Translations under genes and position numbers: made by a program | Shown here: piece by piece, positions 1-13,099 of the stretch | Layout: every line of letters begins with the position of its first letter | Position numbering within the stretch: position 1 is the first letter of the stretch | The notes under the pieces: model-generated | Told to the model about the DNA's origin: nothing | Databases searched by the model: none | The model's input: only the letters and a program-made list of their open reading frames with translations | From: Riptortus pedestris | Taxonomy: Eukaryota; Arthropoda; Insecta; Hemiptera; Alydidae | Reading direction: 5' to 3' | Assembly (NCBI GenBank): GCA_019009955.1 | Contig: CM032230.1 | Span: 29,928,001-29,992,000 of the forward strand | Length of the DNA: 64,000 nt

Positions 1-282
1 CTCCCTTTTTATAAGTACATCATAAGGAAAAAACGTCACAAGAGGATGCAGTTTTTTACCCCAATTCTTGACTTCTGCATTAAACAGTCTAATATTTTAA
101 ATAATTCATTCCCAAAAAATATATATTTACAATGCATTCAAATATGATATTCTTATACCATTTCAATTATAAGTACGTTAGATTAATTTTACATAATATG
201 ACCAAAAATTAGCGAATTCTTTATTTCTTAATGCAATTAGAGTATTATATTGGTGTATTAGTTAAACAACACATTTTCTTAC

Positions 283-486
283 TTTTGTTCTACACTGAGG
301 TCTACGTAGCAGTTGTTTCAAAACGATCAGTAAGAAATCGGTTTCATTATCTCTTTCATGAACTTCATCAACAATTATGTGGGTATAATCAGCCAACGAC
401 TGCTTTTTAACAAGCTGTTGAACAACAACCCCGACTGTAGCAAAGCGAAGGCGAGTGTCTTCAGATGCTTTCATTTCTAATCCAAT
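283..486 (-). CDS. spn-E: spn-E coding exon 5 (helicase motif II)
   Basis: 68 codons, opened by a TTTTTAG acceptor and closed by a GTAAGA donor. It begins I-G-L-E-M-K and ends C-R-T-K. It contains the DEVH box in VDEVHERDNETDFLL. The family sequence that should follow is the S-A-T motif; the next exon is not visible in the remaining 282 bases. Confidence 0.88.
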
Positions 487-2013
487 CTAAAAACACATTA
501 AAAAAATAAATCAGACCAGAATATAAGATAAATGGTGAGAAGGGATAAATAGTAGGTGAGGGGCTCAAGTATAACACAACCCTACATATAAGGAAAATTA
601 AGAAAAGAAAATCAAAATAGAGTTTTATTTTGAAGAATCATGAAGATTGCTTGAACAGTGTCCAACAAGTTGTAATGATGCAATGTAATCTAGAGGCATA
701 TTACACACAAAAAACAAGTAGAAAATAAAACATTAAAAAATATAATGTGGATACCACATGATTTCCTTGTACTCCTATTAAACTAAATATACAAAATGTT
801 TTGCTTAACTCCATTTCAAATTATATCAATTGTCAGAGACAAAAGATATCTCCATTCTAATACATTAGATCAACAAATGTCTTAAAACATAATTTATAGA
901 TCTTTTTGTGATAAAAAAAAACAACAAAAAACAAAAAAAAGTTGAAAAACAAATGGCATGAAAATTTTCGCCCATTTATTTTTATTTCCTAGCTTTAAAA
1001 AACTGTTTAATTTTAATTTAAAATGATTAATTTTAGCATTTCTGGGATATGTGTGAAGCAGTGTTTCTAAATTATTCAGCAAAAATAAAAGTTGTGCACT
1101 ATTCTAGAATATTCACTCACGTACTTGCCAACACACTTTCCTTATCTTATCCTTATGTTTTATTTTAGATGAAATATTTAAATCAATTTTTTATTTATAA
1201 AAAAAAAATACACTCAAAAATTCTTTATCAAACCGATCAATTTATGAAATGTAACTTATTAATATAATAAATATTGTTTTCATATTTGATAGTAAACATA
1301 CTATCATTGCCTAGGCGATAAAGAAAGAACTACTACCTCACAAGAGAGATTTTAAACTAATTTGATAATTAATAAGCCTTCCTAAAAACAGCAGTGTGTA
1401 TACTGCATGCCATACTCTTGAGACAGTCACCCATACAGACAACTCAGGACATTACACTAGATACTCTGATTCAGTGAGTTTTTTTAGTTTCCTTCAAAAA
1501 CATTTATGACACTCATCCCTTAATTATACAGATTCTAGAACTTAACTTACTGACCCTACCACACTTACAATTGCAAATACTAGTGACCATAAATGATTGA
1601 AGAAAATGTTGCTGTTGGCATAAAACAGCAGAAATCATCAGTGAGAAAAAAAGGCTTATATGAGATTAGCCATCTAGCAGGTGTGACTATAGACGGGACG
1701 AAGTTTTAATTACGAGACTAAGGATAGGACACTTAACATTTAATGCCCTCATACCTCATGGCAAGAACAGAAAAACGTCTCTGCATAAAATGCAATGAGC
1801 CATTAAACATTAACTGATAGACTTCAGGAACACTAACTACTTAGAGACTCAATATAGCACATTTTAGCAGATTTCCTTTAAGGGAAATCAAATCAGCTAT
1901 TGAGGTTGTACTCATGACGGAATTTTCGAAATTTTTCTTCAAATGTCCATCGATCCTACCTAGTAGATGACGAAAATGAGGTCCGTTCAAAACTGTATAT
2001 ATATCTATATATA

Positions 2014-2055
<42 letters not shown>

Positions 2056-3026
2056 TAATATATCTATCTATATATTTGTCTGTTACCGCTCTAGCGGTCG
2101 CAATTTTTGTTTGATCGTTACCAAACTCGATATTTAGTCGTTTTAAGTAAAAAGAAAGATCAAGTTCGTTAACGGCTGAAATCGGACCAGTGGGAGGGGG
2201 GGTTTAGAGGGGAGGATTTTCGAAAATTCGAAATATCTCCGTTACTATACGTTGGATCGAAAAATTGTACAAAATCAATCTTATTGCAAATTAAATTTAC
2301 TATAAATATTGTTATATACATTTATTCCCTATCTTGAATATTAACCGAGATATTTGCATTTTTATTAAATTTGGGCCGATAACGGATTTTCGAATTTCCC
2401 GCCAAAAGCTAGTTCGGCCCTTTGCCGTAACTGTTCGGCTCTTGTATGGAGATTTCTCTATTGTATAACTTCACGTGGGAAATCTGCTTAGTTTACGCAG
2501 CCCCTGCGTGACGGACTTTTTAATTTTACAGTCAGGACCCCACAGATCGACTATATACTAAATAATCTTAAAAAATTGAATATGGTTTACAAAAGTTAAC
2601 TCCTCTCCATTTTTGATTTTGGCTTTGTAGGAAATTTAATACAATTTACAAAAAATTTAAATAATACAGCTAAGGTTGGGAAAGCATAACTGTGTTGCTA
2701 GAGGAGTCTGAATGATTATTGTAATTTCTTTCAGGTCTTCTTTATAACTCCCACTCCTGCTCGTTCCTAGCAATGTTGGTACAGCTTATAATCATGGGGA
2801 AGTTAATACTAATACACAAACCGAGTTCTGTGCCCAAAAAAATTTTTGACTTCCGCTATAGTTTTTAGCGTATATCTCATTTATACTTCGGTATATGGCA
2901 AAAGTGAGTTACTTTACATAACTAAATAAACAACTTTTGTTACTTACAAGTCTGCGAAAAACCAATAAGAACCAATAGGAAAATTAATGTACACACAGAG
3001 GTAACAATTATGTATTATGTATGTAT

Positions 3027-3061
<35 letters not shown>

Positions 3062-6000
3062 TAATAAGTAGCAATAACATACTCGTAATTTACTTTAAAA
3101 CCATTTCAAATTCATGTAACCACATTGTAAAATATTTAATAAACATCTATTGCAAAATAAAAAATTGTTGATCTCTAGTACAAAAATATTTAAAGCAAAT
3201 TGTAAGCTAAAAGACATTTTGAGTAATAACATTATACCTGATATCCAACTATAGATCCAAGAGGCCATTGGCGTTCATCACAAACTCTTTTTGCAACAGA
3301 CATAGCAGCAATTCGACGAGGTTGGGTCACAACGATATTGCAATGCATATTAATTTCTCTGTGAGAATCTAATATAAACTGCGGTACTTGGGTAGATTTA
3401 CCACAACCTGTTACACCCTTAATAATTGTTACTTGATTAGTGTTAACCTCCTGCAATATCTGGAAAGAGATAATCAAATTAATATGTTCCAATGTGTTCT
3501 TCTTCTGTTAAAAGGAAAAAAATTGTTTACCCTCCATTCTATTTTACATAGAAAAATCTGATTTGAGTACCACATGACTTCCTTGTACTGAAAATTTTGG
3601 TAGCATCTTATTTAAAATTAAGGTGATCAAGACCTCTCCATTCCAATGCTTCAGATCGATAAATACCACAGAACATAATTTATAGATCTTTTCATTATAA
3701 ATAAAAAAGATCTAATATGCATTTTTAACAGATTTCCCTAAAGGGAAATCAGCAATTGAGGCGGTCAACGAAAAAAGGGCGTATGGGCTCAGCAGCCCTT
3801 TTTACACAGAACGCTTTATTCAATCCACCCATTTCATATAGAGTTCAATGATGCATGTTTCATCGCAATATCTTGAAAATTGACGTTGGCACACCTGTTT
3901 TTGTGGGGTAATGTTAGCTGGTTTTCACGTCCAGGTCTTGACTTGGGGTTAGTGGTTATGTTAGTATGTGAGTTGTGGTTATGTTTTTGATGGAGCTTAT
4001 TAATAGTGAAAATGAGTGGCTCAAGTGAAAGTGATGGAAGTGAAAAAGTTCAAATTAAGAAGAAAAGGACAAGGAAAATAATAAACAAACAGAAAAATAA
4101 ACATCATGAGGAAGTGAAAATTAAATGTTCAATGGGCCTAGGCTATAAAACGTCCAAGGGTAAAAGTGTAATTGCCAAAGTTCATTCAGCTGCTGTAGTA
4201 GTAAATGCTATGAAAATGTACCTTTTGAAAACCAGGTTGAAGCATTTGTTGCTTTTTATTGTGGTCAATCAAAAAGCCTTCAAGACGCTTATTTGGCTCG
4301 TTGTTTGGAAAAGTTGGAAGGCCCTAAGAAACAAAGTGTTAACTTAAAAAGACCAAGAGAAAATTTATGGAACTATGCAATTTTCGTTGATGGAAATAAG
4401 CTATCAGTTTGTAGAAGGTTTATACTTAATTTATTTGAAATATCAGAGAAACGATTACATGTTGTACAGAGCAAACTTCTGAACAAGGAATCTTTTGAAG
4501 AAAAGCGAGGTTCTCATAATAATAGACCTCGTAGTATTTCTGAAAATGTTATTTCGCTAATGAGTGATCATCTTAAGTCAATTCCACATGATGAAAGCCA
4601 TTATTGCAAGTCTAAAACTAACCTGTTATCCTTGACAACTGCATGCTCAACATTAGAACGCTATATGAAATGTTCAAGGATTACTACAAAGAGAAAACTA
4701 ATATGGATTTGAAAATGACGTATAAAACCTACTATGAATATTTTAAAACCAAATTTTCCTATTCTGTGCAAGAACTAAAATTTACTCTAATGAAATATGT
4801 CATTATCAAATCAGTGAAAAATGGTGCTCTGCTGTGCTTAAAAAATTATTTTGGACAGTTTGAAGTGTTTAGTTATTCACGGCCTACTAATCAGATTGGA
4901 GATTTTCACAACGTTGCGACTCAAAGGTGTCCTTACCCAGCTGTAAACCAACTTAAAGTTAATGATATGAAAGCCTTATATCAGTTTTTACAGGAAGAGG
5001 ATGTGGACTTTATTGAAAATATGATTTCTCAAAGTGGATAAAGAAAGAGAGATGTTATACAGATTTCAAACAAACACACTGAATTTACTCGGAGTATAAG
5101 ATGTTTTTTTTTTAAATTTATTCTTCAAATATATGAAAAATCTTTTCATTTTGATGTTTTCCTTGTATAAAATGTCAAATAATTATTATTGTAACAAATA
5201 AATAAGTTATAATCTATTCAATTATATTCTTTTTAATAACGTTTTTATATAAGAATGTATTTTGGCTAAAAAGGGCGTATAAAGTAACATATGTTTTTTT
5301 AATTATTACAAAAACACCAGTTACTGAATTATTTTTTTTAATTGTTGAATATTTTTTTAATAGGTGTAATATTAATATTTATTAATTATAATTACTATGT
5401 CAACAGGACACAACAATGAAATATTCATTTGGTGTTTTCTCAAAACAAGAGTTTTGCTTATAAGCCCCTTTTACGTAGACCGCCTCAATTGAGGTTTCGC
5501 TATTTTCGAAAAATTTCTTCAAATGTCTATCGATCCTATCTAGTAGATGACCAAACTCAATATTTAATCGTTTTATGTAAAAAGAAAGATCAAGTTCATT
5601 AATGGCGGAGGGGGGTGGGGGCTTTAGAGGGGAGGAATTTTGAAAATTCGTAATATCTCTGTTATTATGCATCAGATCGAAAAATGATATAGAACCAATC
5701 TTATTGCAAATGTAATGCTCATAACTGTTGTTATGCACATATTTTCACAATCTTGATTATTAACCAAAATATTTACATCTTAGTTTAAGGCCTTCAGTAA
5801 CCTCCCCCCCCCCCATCTTACTCATGCCATAATAACAATAAGCTGATATATTATGAAACACATTATTTGAAGCCTAAATACGAAATATAGTTCTCATTGA
5901 ACTTTTACTTTTTGAGATACATGGCACATATGGGAAATCTGCTTAGTTTACACAGCCCTACGTGACGGACTTTTTGTACATCACATATGTACAGAGAAAC

Positions 6001-8125
6001 TTGACTTTGCCTCCCCTCTCACTAAGTCGATTTCTATCAAAAGCCTGTCATGCAGGGCTGTGGAAACTAAGCAGATGCTCATGTGCTGAAATTGCACACT
6101 GGTCATCTCATCTCACAATTTATTCTATATTTCTCCCGTGGTAAGATATCTATGTTAACCGAAAGAAAAAAAAAAAGAAAACCAGACAATTGTAGACATG
6201 GATTTTCAGAAGGCTGAACCATACAAATGAAAAAACTTGCCTAATATTTCAAGTAAGGAAAAAAATGTATAAAACAAAAATTGTAGAAAATTAAATATAA
6301 CAAGATTGGTTCTATCCTACTCATAATAATGGAGATGGTTTGGATTTTCGAATCCCCCTCCCTCTAGACTATTGAAGACAATATTTGATATTTAAGCTAG
6401 GAATAGACATTTCATGACAAATTAGCTAATTGTTAATATGCGGTGAATAACTAAAGGGGGTGAGGGGTTACTGAAGGCTGGAAATTCAAAAATGCAAATA
6501 TCTTGGTTAATATTCGAGATGGAAAAGAAGTCTACAAAAAAAAAAATTTAGAAACAATTACAATTTCAACAATGATTGTATACAATTTTTCAATCTGACT
6601 CATGAAGTGGAAATATTTTGAATTTTCATTTTCCCCTCCTATAATATAAAACAGCCTTTCTCTGTTAACTAATCTGACCTTTAGTTTTACAATGAAAAAC
6701 ATATATTAAATAAACATTTTGACCGATAGAGCATATATATATATATATATATATATATAATTGTAACCTCTGTCTGTACACTGATTTTTTTCGCGAATTT
6801 TCATGATAACGTTTCGTTTCACATGTCATAGACACCATAACTGCATTTTGTTTCTTTCGTGTGTGTTTGTTTGTTACCTTTTCACGCATAAACGGCTGAA
6901 CCGAATTTTATGAAACTTGGTATGTATATTACTACTAACCAAACTTAGATTTTAGGCTATATTAATATCCTCTGAGACAAACAGGAGTGGGGGTTACAAG
7001 GGAAGCATGAAATTAAAAATAGCGGTATTTCGAATCCTATTGGTTTTTCGGCAAATATGTACATAACAAAAGTTGTTTATTTTGTTATTTAGAGTAACAT
7101 TTGTTATATAAACTTTTTTCGTATACTGAATTAAAAACGAGATATACGCTAAAACCTATAGCGAAAGTGAACAATTTTATTTGGGACAAAAGACCCCACC
7201 GAAATAAATAAAACTCGGTATGTGTATTAGCACTAACGCTTTCATTATAATAAGCCATACCAACATTTCTAGGGACGGGCAGGAGTGGGGGTTGTAAGGG
7301 AGGCCTGAATTTAATATAGCGGTAATTCGTTTTCTATTCGTTTTTCGGCAAATATGAACATAACAAAAGTAGTTCATTTTGTTATTTAGAGTAACTTTTG
7401 TGATATTCATTTTTGTCTTTTAACAATGTATAAACGAGATATACACTATAAACTAAAGCGGGAGTCAACTATTTTATTGGGCGCTAAGGATTGAACCGTA
7501 CTTAACAAAACTCGGTATGTTAGCATAGCTCGGAATTAGCATTAATTCTTCCATGATTATAAGCTCTATTAAAATGTTTAGGTTAGAACGGGAGTGGGGG
7601 TTATAAGGGAGGCCTTAAATAAAAATTCGCGTTATTTCATTGTAAATTTGTTTTTCGACAAACATGCAAATAACAAAAGTTGTTTACTTTGTTATTTAGA
7701 TTAACTTTTGTTTTATAAATTTCTCCAGGAACAATGTGTGGAGCAAGTAATTTGCGTAGAAATATTGATATGCTCAACAATTCATTCCAATTTGAACTAT
7801 CAGGTACCTCACCCGGAAAAATGCATTCAAATTTACGTTAATATTTTTTCCTTAATAATTCAAATCTTTGCATAATGCACGGGAAACAGGAAATATGACA
7901 ATATGGAGGACAGTGACGTTACATAAAAAATTAATTTTATTATTAACAAATGCCAGCAACGGGTATTAACCCTAAACACTGGGACGGGTAAATGTCAAAA
8001 TATTGTGCAAAGTAAAGCCTTGCCAAAAAAATACCATCACCATTCAGCCTCAAATCAATTCCCGGGCAAAGCCAGGTATCTGAGCTAGTATATATCTATA
8101 TATATATATATATATAAATATCTAA

Positions 8126-8159
<34 letters not shown>

Positions 8160-11100
8160 TCATGCAATGAGTAAAACCTCAATAACTGATTTCCCTTAGG
8201 AGAAATCTGTTGATATGCCAATAGCACATGGTTTTCCGAAGTGGTCACCCATCTCAATACTACTCTCTCCTGATTTTATGAATGCTAGAGCAGTAACAGA
8301 CAAGCGTATGTATATATATTGTCATGAAAAGTACGTACATGAAAAAGAGCACAGAGTTAATCACATATTTAAGAAATACAATGTAGATGAATGGAACTGG
8401 TTGGTTGGTCAATGAAAGCGGCAGAACCGATGACACCAATTATGTAATAGGCGGTGCTAGTTCCCACCTAGACCAGGCTGGGCCCTTTTCCTCTGATCAC
8501 GCCGCCCGTCTATAAAAGCGGCCCAGCTTTCACAAGTCAGTTTGTTGTAGTGAATAACAATGCTTTCAGTGTAGTTTTAGTAAACAGTACATTTCAGTTT
8601 CAGAGCGATACAGTGTTTAATGTGCAGATCATTGTAGTGCCATGTTTATATGTTTTTCAGTGATTCGTGCGATCGTGAATTATTGTACTGTGCAAATAAG
8701 AAGTGAAGTTATCAGTGCATACTTTGAGTAGTAATTAAGAATAATTTACAAAGTGTGTAGTGCATTGTTAAATAGATTGTGCAGTGATAAAAACTCTTAA
8801 GCTTGTGCGTTTAATTTTGCAATCCAAAAGAACTCTAATAAACCACGTTTATTATTTTTGTAATAAACAACAATATATAATTTTGAATGGACCTTATTTT
8901 CTTCATGTTCTAGGTAGGATTAATGGACATTTGAGAAAATTTTTCAAAAATCATGTCAAAACAACCTCAATAGCTGATTTCTCTTAAAGGAAAGCTCCTA
9001 ATACAAACAGAAAAATCATAAAACATTGCATATTATTATAATTAACTATGAAGACCCCATTTACTAAATATTCCATGTTTAAGGCGTACCTCTTCTTTGT
9101 ATTGATGGACAAGTAATGTAGGTTCTGGCTTTTTCGTGAATGAGTAGTGGTTGTAAACCTGAAACAAAATATGAGATAGTAAAAACTATAAATAAGCGGG
9201 AAATGATCAAGTATTGGACAAAATATAGTAAAAATGAAGTATTAAATTATAGTGAGCAAGTATTATCTAGTGAGGTGATAAGACTTTTAATGCCCACATG
9301 AGCTTTGTTACTGGAAGGTAACATCAATGCTCAGACATCTCATATACTTGTGTATTACTTTTATTTTTCTATGTAAAGAGCTTGACAGTCTTTTTTGAAG
9401 AAATGGGAAATCGTTATTTAAAGACAAAAACCCAAATATACAGACTCTTTATTGTCATAATTTCAAAAGGAGCACATATCATTTTGCATTAAGTTAATGA
9501 TGGCAAAAGGATTCTTACGTGCGCACAGACTTGCCTTTGTCTTGGCTTGCTTGTCAGATGTTGAATTCTCCTCTCCATTTCATAATTTTGAAGAATCATT
9601 ATGTGGAAAGAAATAGAAGCAATCCCAAGTTGAGAACTGTATGTTAATGGTGATATTTCGTTAAGGGTGAGCTCATTTATCTTAGAAATGATTCTTTTTG
9701 ACAAGGAGCTCAATTGATTAGTTAAACACATTAAAAAAATTAATAAGTAACCGCATTGATATGAAGCATTTAAAAAATATTTTAATGAAACTGTGTTGTA
9801 CAAATGACAAAAATTCCCGTGATAACTAATTTAGAGTCGGAATTTCTTAAAAATTAAATAATAAATGAACGTCAACATTCAGTAAATTCAATATTTGTTG
9901 TCTTCAGAGAAGTTATACGTGTGAATATTAGAAATATTATATCAATTATTAAATTAATTTGTTGCTCATTTCAAGCTTTCAGTTCAAGGTATTAATAATT
10001 AAATTAAAAATTATAAATATATAAAAGAAAGTACATTTCAGAACCTTGGCAAGTCAATGTGTATCAGCAGGAACAACCTGGTAAGCAAGTATAAAGTTCT
10101 TTCAAATATAAAATATGCTGCGGTGGGATTAAGAAATTTAATTAGTGGCTTGATAGAAAATGAACTAACCTGGGTTAATGATTCAGACTCAAGATCATGA
10201 ATATTAGGTAAAGTTCCAATTGATGTCAGTTCCTCTAATTCATCCATTTTCCTCTGCTGTGACTGTTCATCAAGCTGCACAAATAAGTAAAACAAAATTA
10301 ATTTCAAAATAATAAATTGAAAAATGATTTTATTAATTCAAATTGTATTTTGATCAAATTAACAAAGAGTCAGCCATTTCATTATTTAATTGTTGGTCAA
10401 TGCCAGCAGTTCATAGGCATGTTTATCTTCAATATCTTTCCCATCCATCACTGACTTTCTTATGTCACTCAAAACGTTTGGACCTGGCTTCATATATTTC
10501 CTTTTATTTCGAAAGGTACAATAGCAGATTCACTATTGAATACAAAAGTCGAATGCATAATTCAGCATTCTGATTCTCAGTGAAGCATAAAACAATCCTT
10601 TTAATCCAAACACAAGGGGTATCCATGAAACCACTGCTATGATTACTAAGTGGCATCACTATGATCTAAAGGCTATGCCTTGTAGTTGAAGAATTGTTTT
10701 CTTTCAGAAGCTGCTCTTTTCTAACTACCATACCCTACGGAATCCATAAGATGCTTGATGTCTTCAAAAAAGGATTTTCTAGGCATCCCTCTTCCCCTAT
10801 GCCCAATCTACAAATATATTTGTGATGAAATCAAGAAGTTTCAGTTCTTTGAATTTTTACTTACTCTTACCTCATTTAGAACTTTCACATTGGATATTTT
10901 TTTAATCCAACTTGTTTTGGTGATTCAGTGCCAAACCCCCATTTTTCCATTGCTTCCAACCTTATTATATTCCCTTTTGTGAAGAGTCCGATTTTTGTTC
11001 CTGTAAAGCAGTACACTCCAAATGAAAGACTTAGCAAACATTTTTTTGATATTCAAACTTATATGCTTATTAGTTATAATACTCCTTTTGCTTTGAAAGA

Positions 11101-13039
11101 CTTGTTTAGCAAGTGCCATTCTTCTATCAACATTACCTCTACAATCATTGTCTTCAGTTATGATCTGCCCTAGGTAACAAAAATACTTTACTTTTTATAG
11201 TATAATGTTTCCAATTCAAATATTTATATTTCCTGGGCTTTGTTTCTTCACTGCTACTAAAATGTGAATTTATCTTGAGCATAAATTGAACTGTGGCATC
11301 TTTAAGGACTTGCAGCAATCTATTCATCTCTACTTCGGACTTTTTTGCCAGTGCAGCGCCATCTGCTAATCCGATGTAATGAACAGATCTACCATTAATC
11401 TGTACACCTTCGGGTTTTCTTTAATTTGCATTAAAACGCCTAAATGAACATATTGAACAGATAAAGTAGAGAAACTATAAACAAATGCAGAAAATGGCCA
11501 ACAGAACACAACACCTTAATCAAAAAATATACCTTGTTACTTAAAAATAATCAAAAACACATCCTACAGGCAATATACACCATAAATAAAGTAATGAGTT
11601 AATTAAATAAATAATCTTGTGCTTTTGTAATCAAATACCATAAATTTCATCAATGCAATGGTTAATAACCAAATTCAATTGATTATCATTGCAACTGAAT
11701 ATTTTAATTTATTCTTCTACTGTTAATTATTTTTATTTTAATTCCTTGGATTTTATTTTATTTTGATATTTTTAATTCGTAAGCTAATTAGGTTTTTAGT
11801 ACATCTTAGTTTATCATTATATAACTTTTATAGCCACACGACACTTTGTAATCAAGTGTATGTTATATACTCAGTACATATAGAAAATATAGCCCTTCAG
11901 TGTGCATAGATAGTGCACAAAGGAAAAATGGGGGAGGGGAGAGAAAAGAAAAAATAGAATTAATAATATTTAATACATTTGATTTTTATATAACAAAATT
12001 AAATCATTAATAACATTTCAGTTTTATATATTAACATTTTAGTTTTAATAAAAAATTCAACTATACGTAATAATGAATAAACAAACTATTAAACAATGAG
12101 CAACCAAATCTAGTGTCTATTTATGCCAAAATATCATTACAATATTTGTCCACAAACAAAGTTTAGCTCTTTAGGCTAGACATTAATTATGAGATCTAAA
12201 CTAGGCTAAATTCAGGACTAGTTGAGATCTGAAGTTTTAGATTTTATTTAACAAATTGATTCACTAAAATTTAATTTATTTTGTTGGGACTGAAAGTTTT
12301 TTTGATAATGATATAATCAATCATTCATTATTTTTTATAAATGCTCTCTCATTTTGCCTGAGTGACAGTCCTTATATACGAAGCTAATATACAAGTCATC
12401 AGAGTTGGGCAGTAATTAAATACTTTTGTAATTAACTACTTTTTCAACTAATAAATACTAGTTATTTAATTGCAACTACAATTACAAAAAGTCCGTCACG
12501 CAGGGGCTGCGTAAACTAAGCAGATTTCCCACGTGAAGTTTTACAATAGAGAAATCTGCCTAATAACAACTTTAGTAGTAAGAAACCTCTAAACCTAAAA
12601 CATTATTTAGGGCGTAATAACCCAGTAGTTTCTAGCCCCAAAAAACAGTTAACCTAACCTCTAAACCTATTCACGAGGGACGAATAGTTATGGAAACGGC
12701 CGCCAGAGCTCTCGGCGGAAAGTCCGAACATAGCCTACTGGTGACCACACACAGAATACAAATGCAAATATCTCGGTTAATATTCAAAATACAGAATAAA
12801 TGTATAGAACAATATTTATAGTAAATTTAATTTGCAATAAGATTTATTCTATACAATTTTTCGATCCGACGCATAATAACGGAGATATTTTGAATTTTCA
12901 AAAATCCCCCCTCTAAACACCCCCCCCACTGGTCCGATTTCAGCCATTAATGAACTTGATCTTCCTTTTTACATAAAACGATTAAATTCCGAGTTTGGTA
13001 AAGATCAAACAAAAATTGCGACCGCTAGAGCGTTAACAG

Positions 13040-13099
<60 letters not shown>

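Larger units (their letters stand above)
3725..5969 (-). mobile_element. H1 copy split by a Sola-like transposon
   Basis: The H1 3' hairpin end lies at 3725-3757 and the rest of the element resumes at 5487-5969, ending with the reversed 5' terminus (CTACGTGACGGACTTTTT). This is the long H1 subfamily: it has the extra block with a 13-base C-run (near 5806-5818) and a segment beginning CATCTTACTCATG. The two halves are separated by the 1,729-bp element at 3758-5486. Confidence 0.75.

Noticed and set aside
1..282. A sixth spn-E exon before the left edge
   Set aside because: No frame encoding the expected SAT-motif region is present, so the next exon is taken to lie outside the window.
4293..5041. 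A host gene on the plus strand in spn-E intron 3
   Set aside because: Frameshifts, lost core, inverted ends and a target duplication show it is a dead transposon.
9489..9803. 104-codon minus-strand frame in spn-E intron 2
   Set aside because: No domain, no splice sites in register with spn-E, and composition expected of AT-rich DNA.
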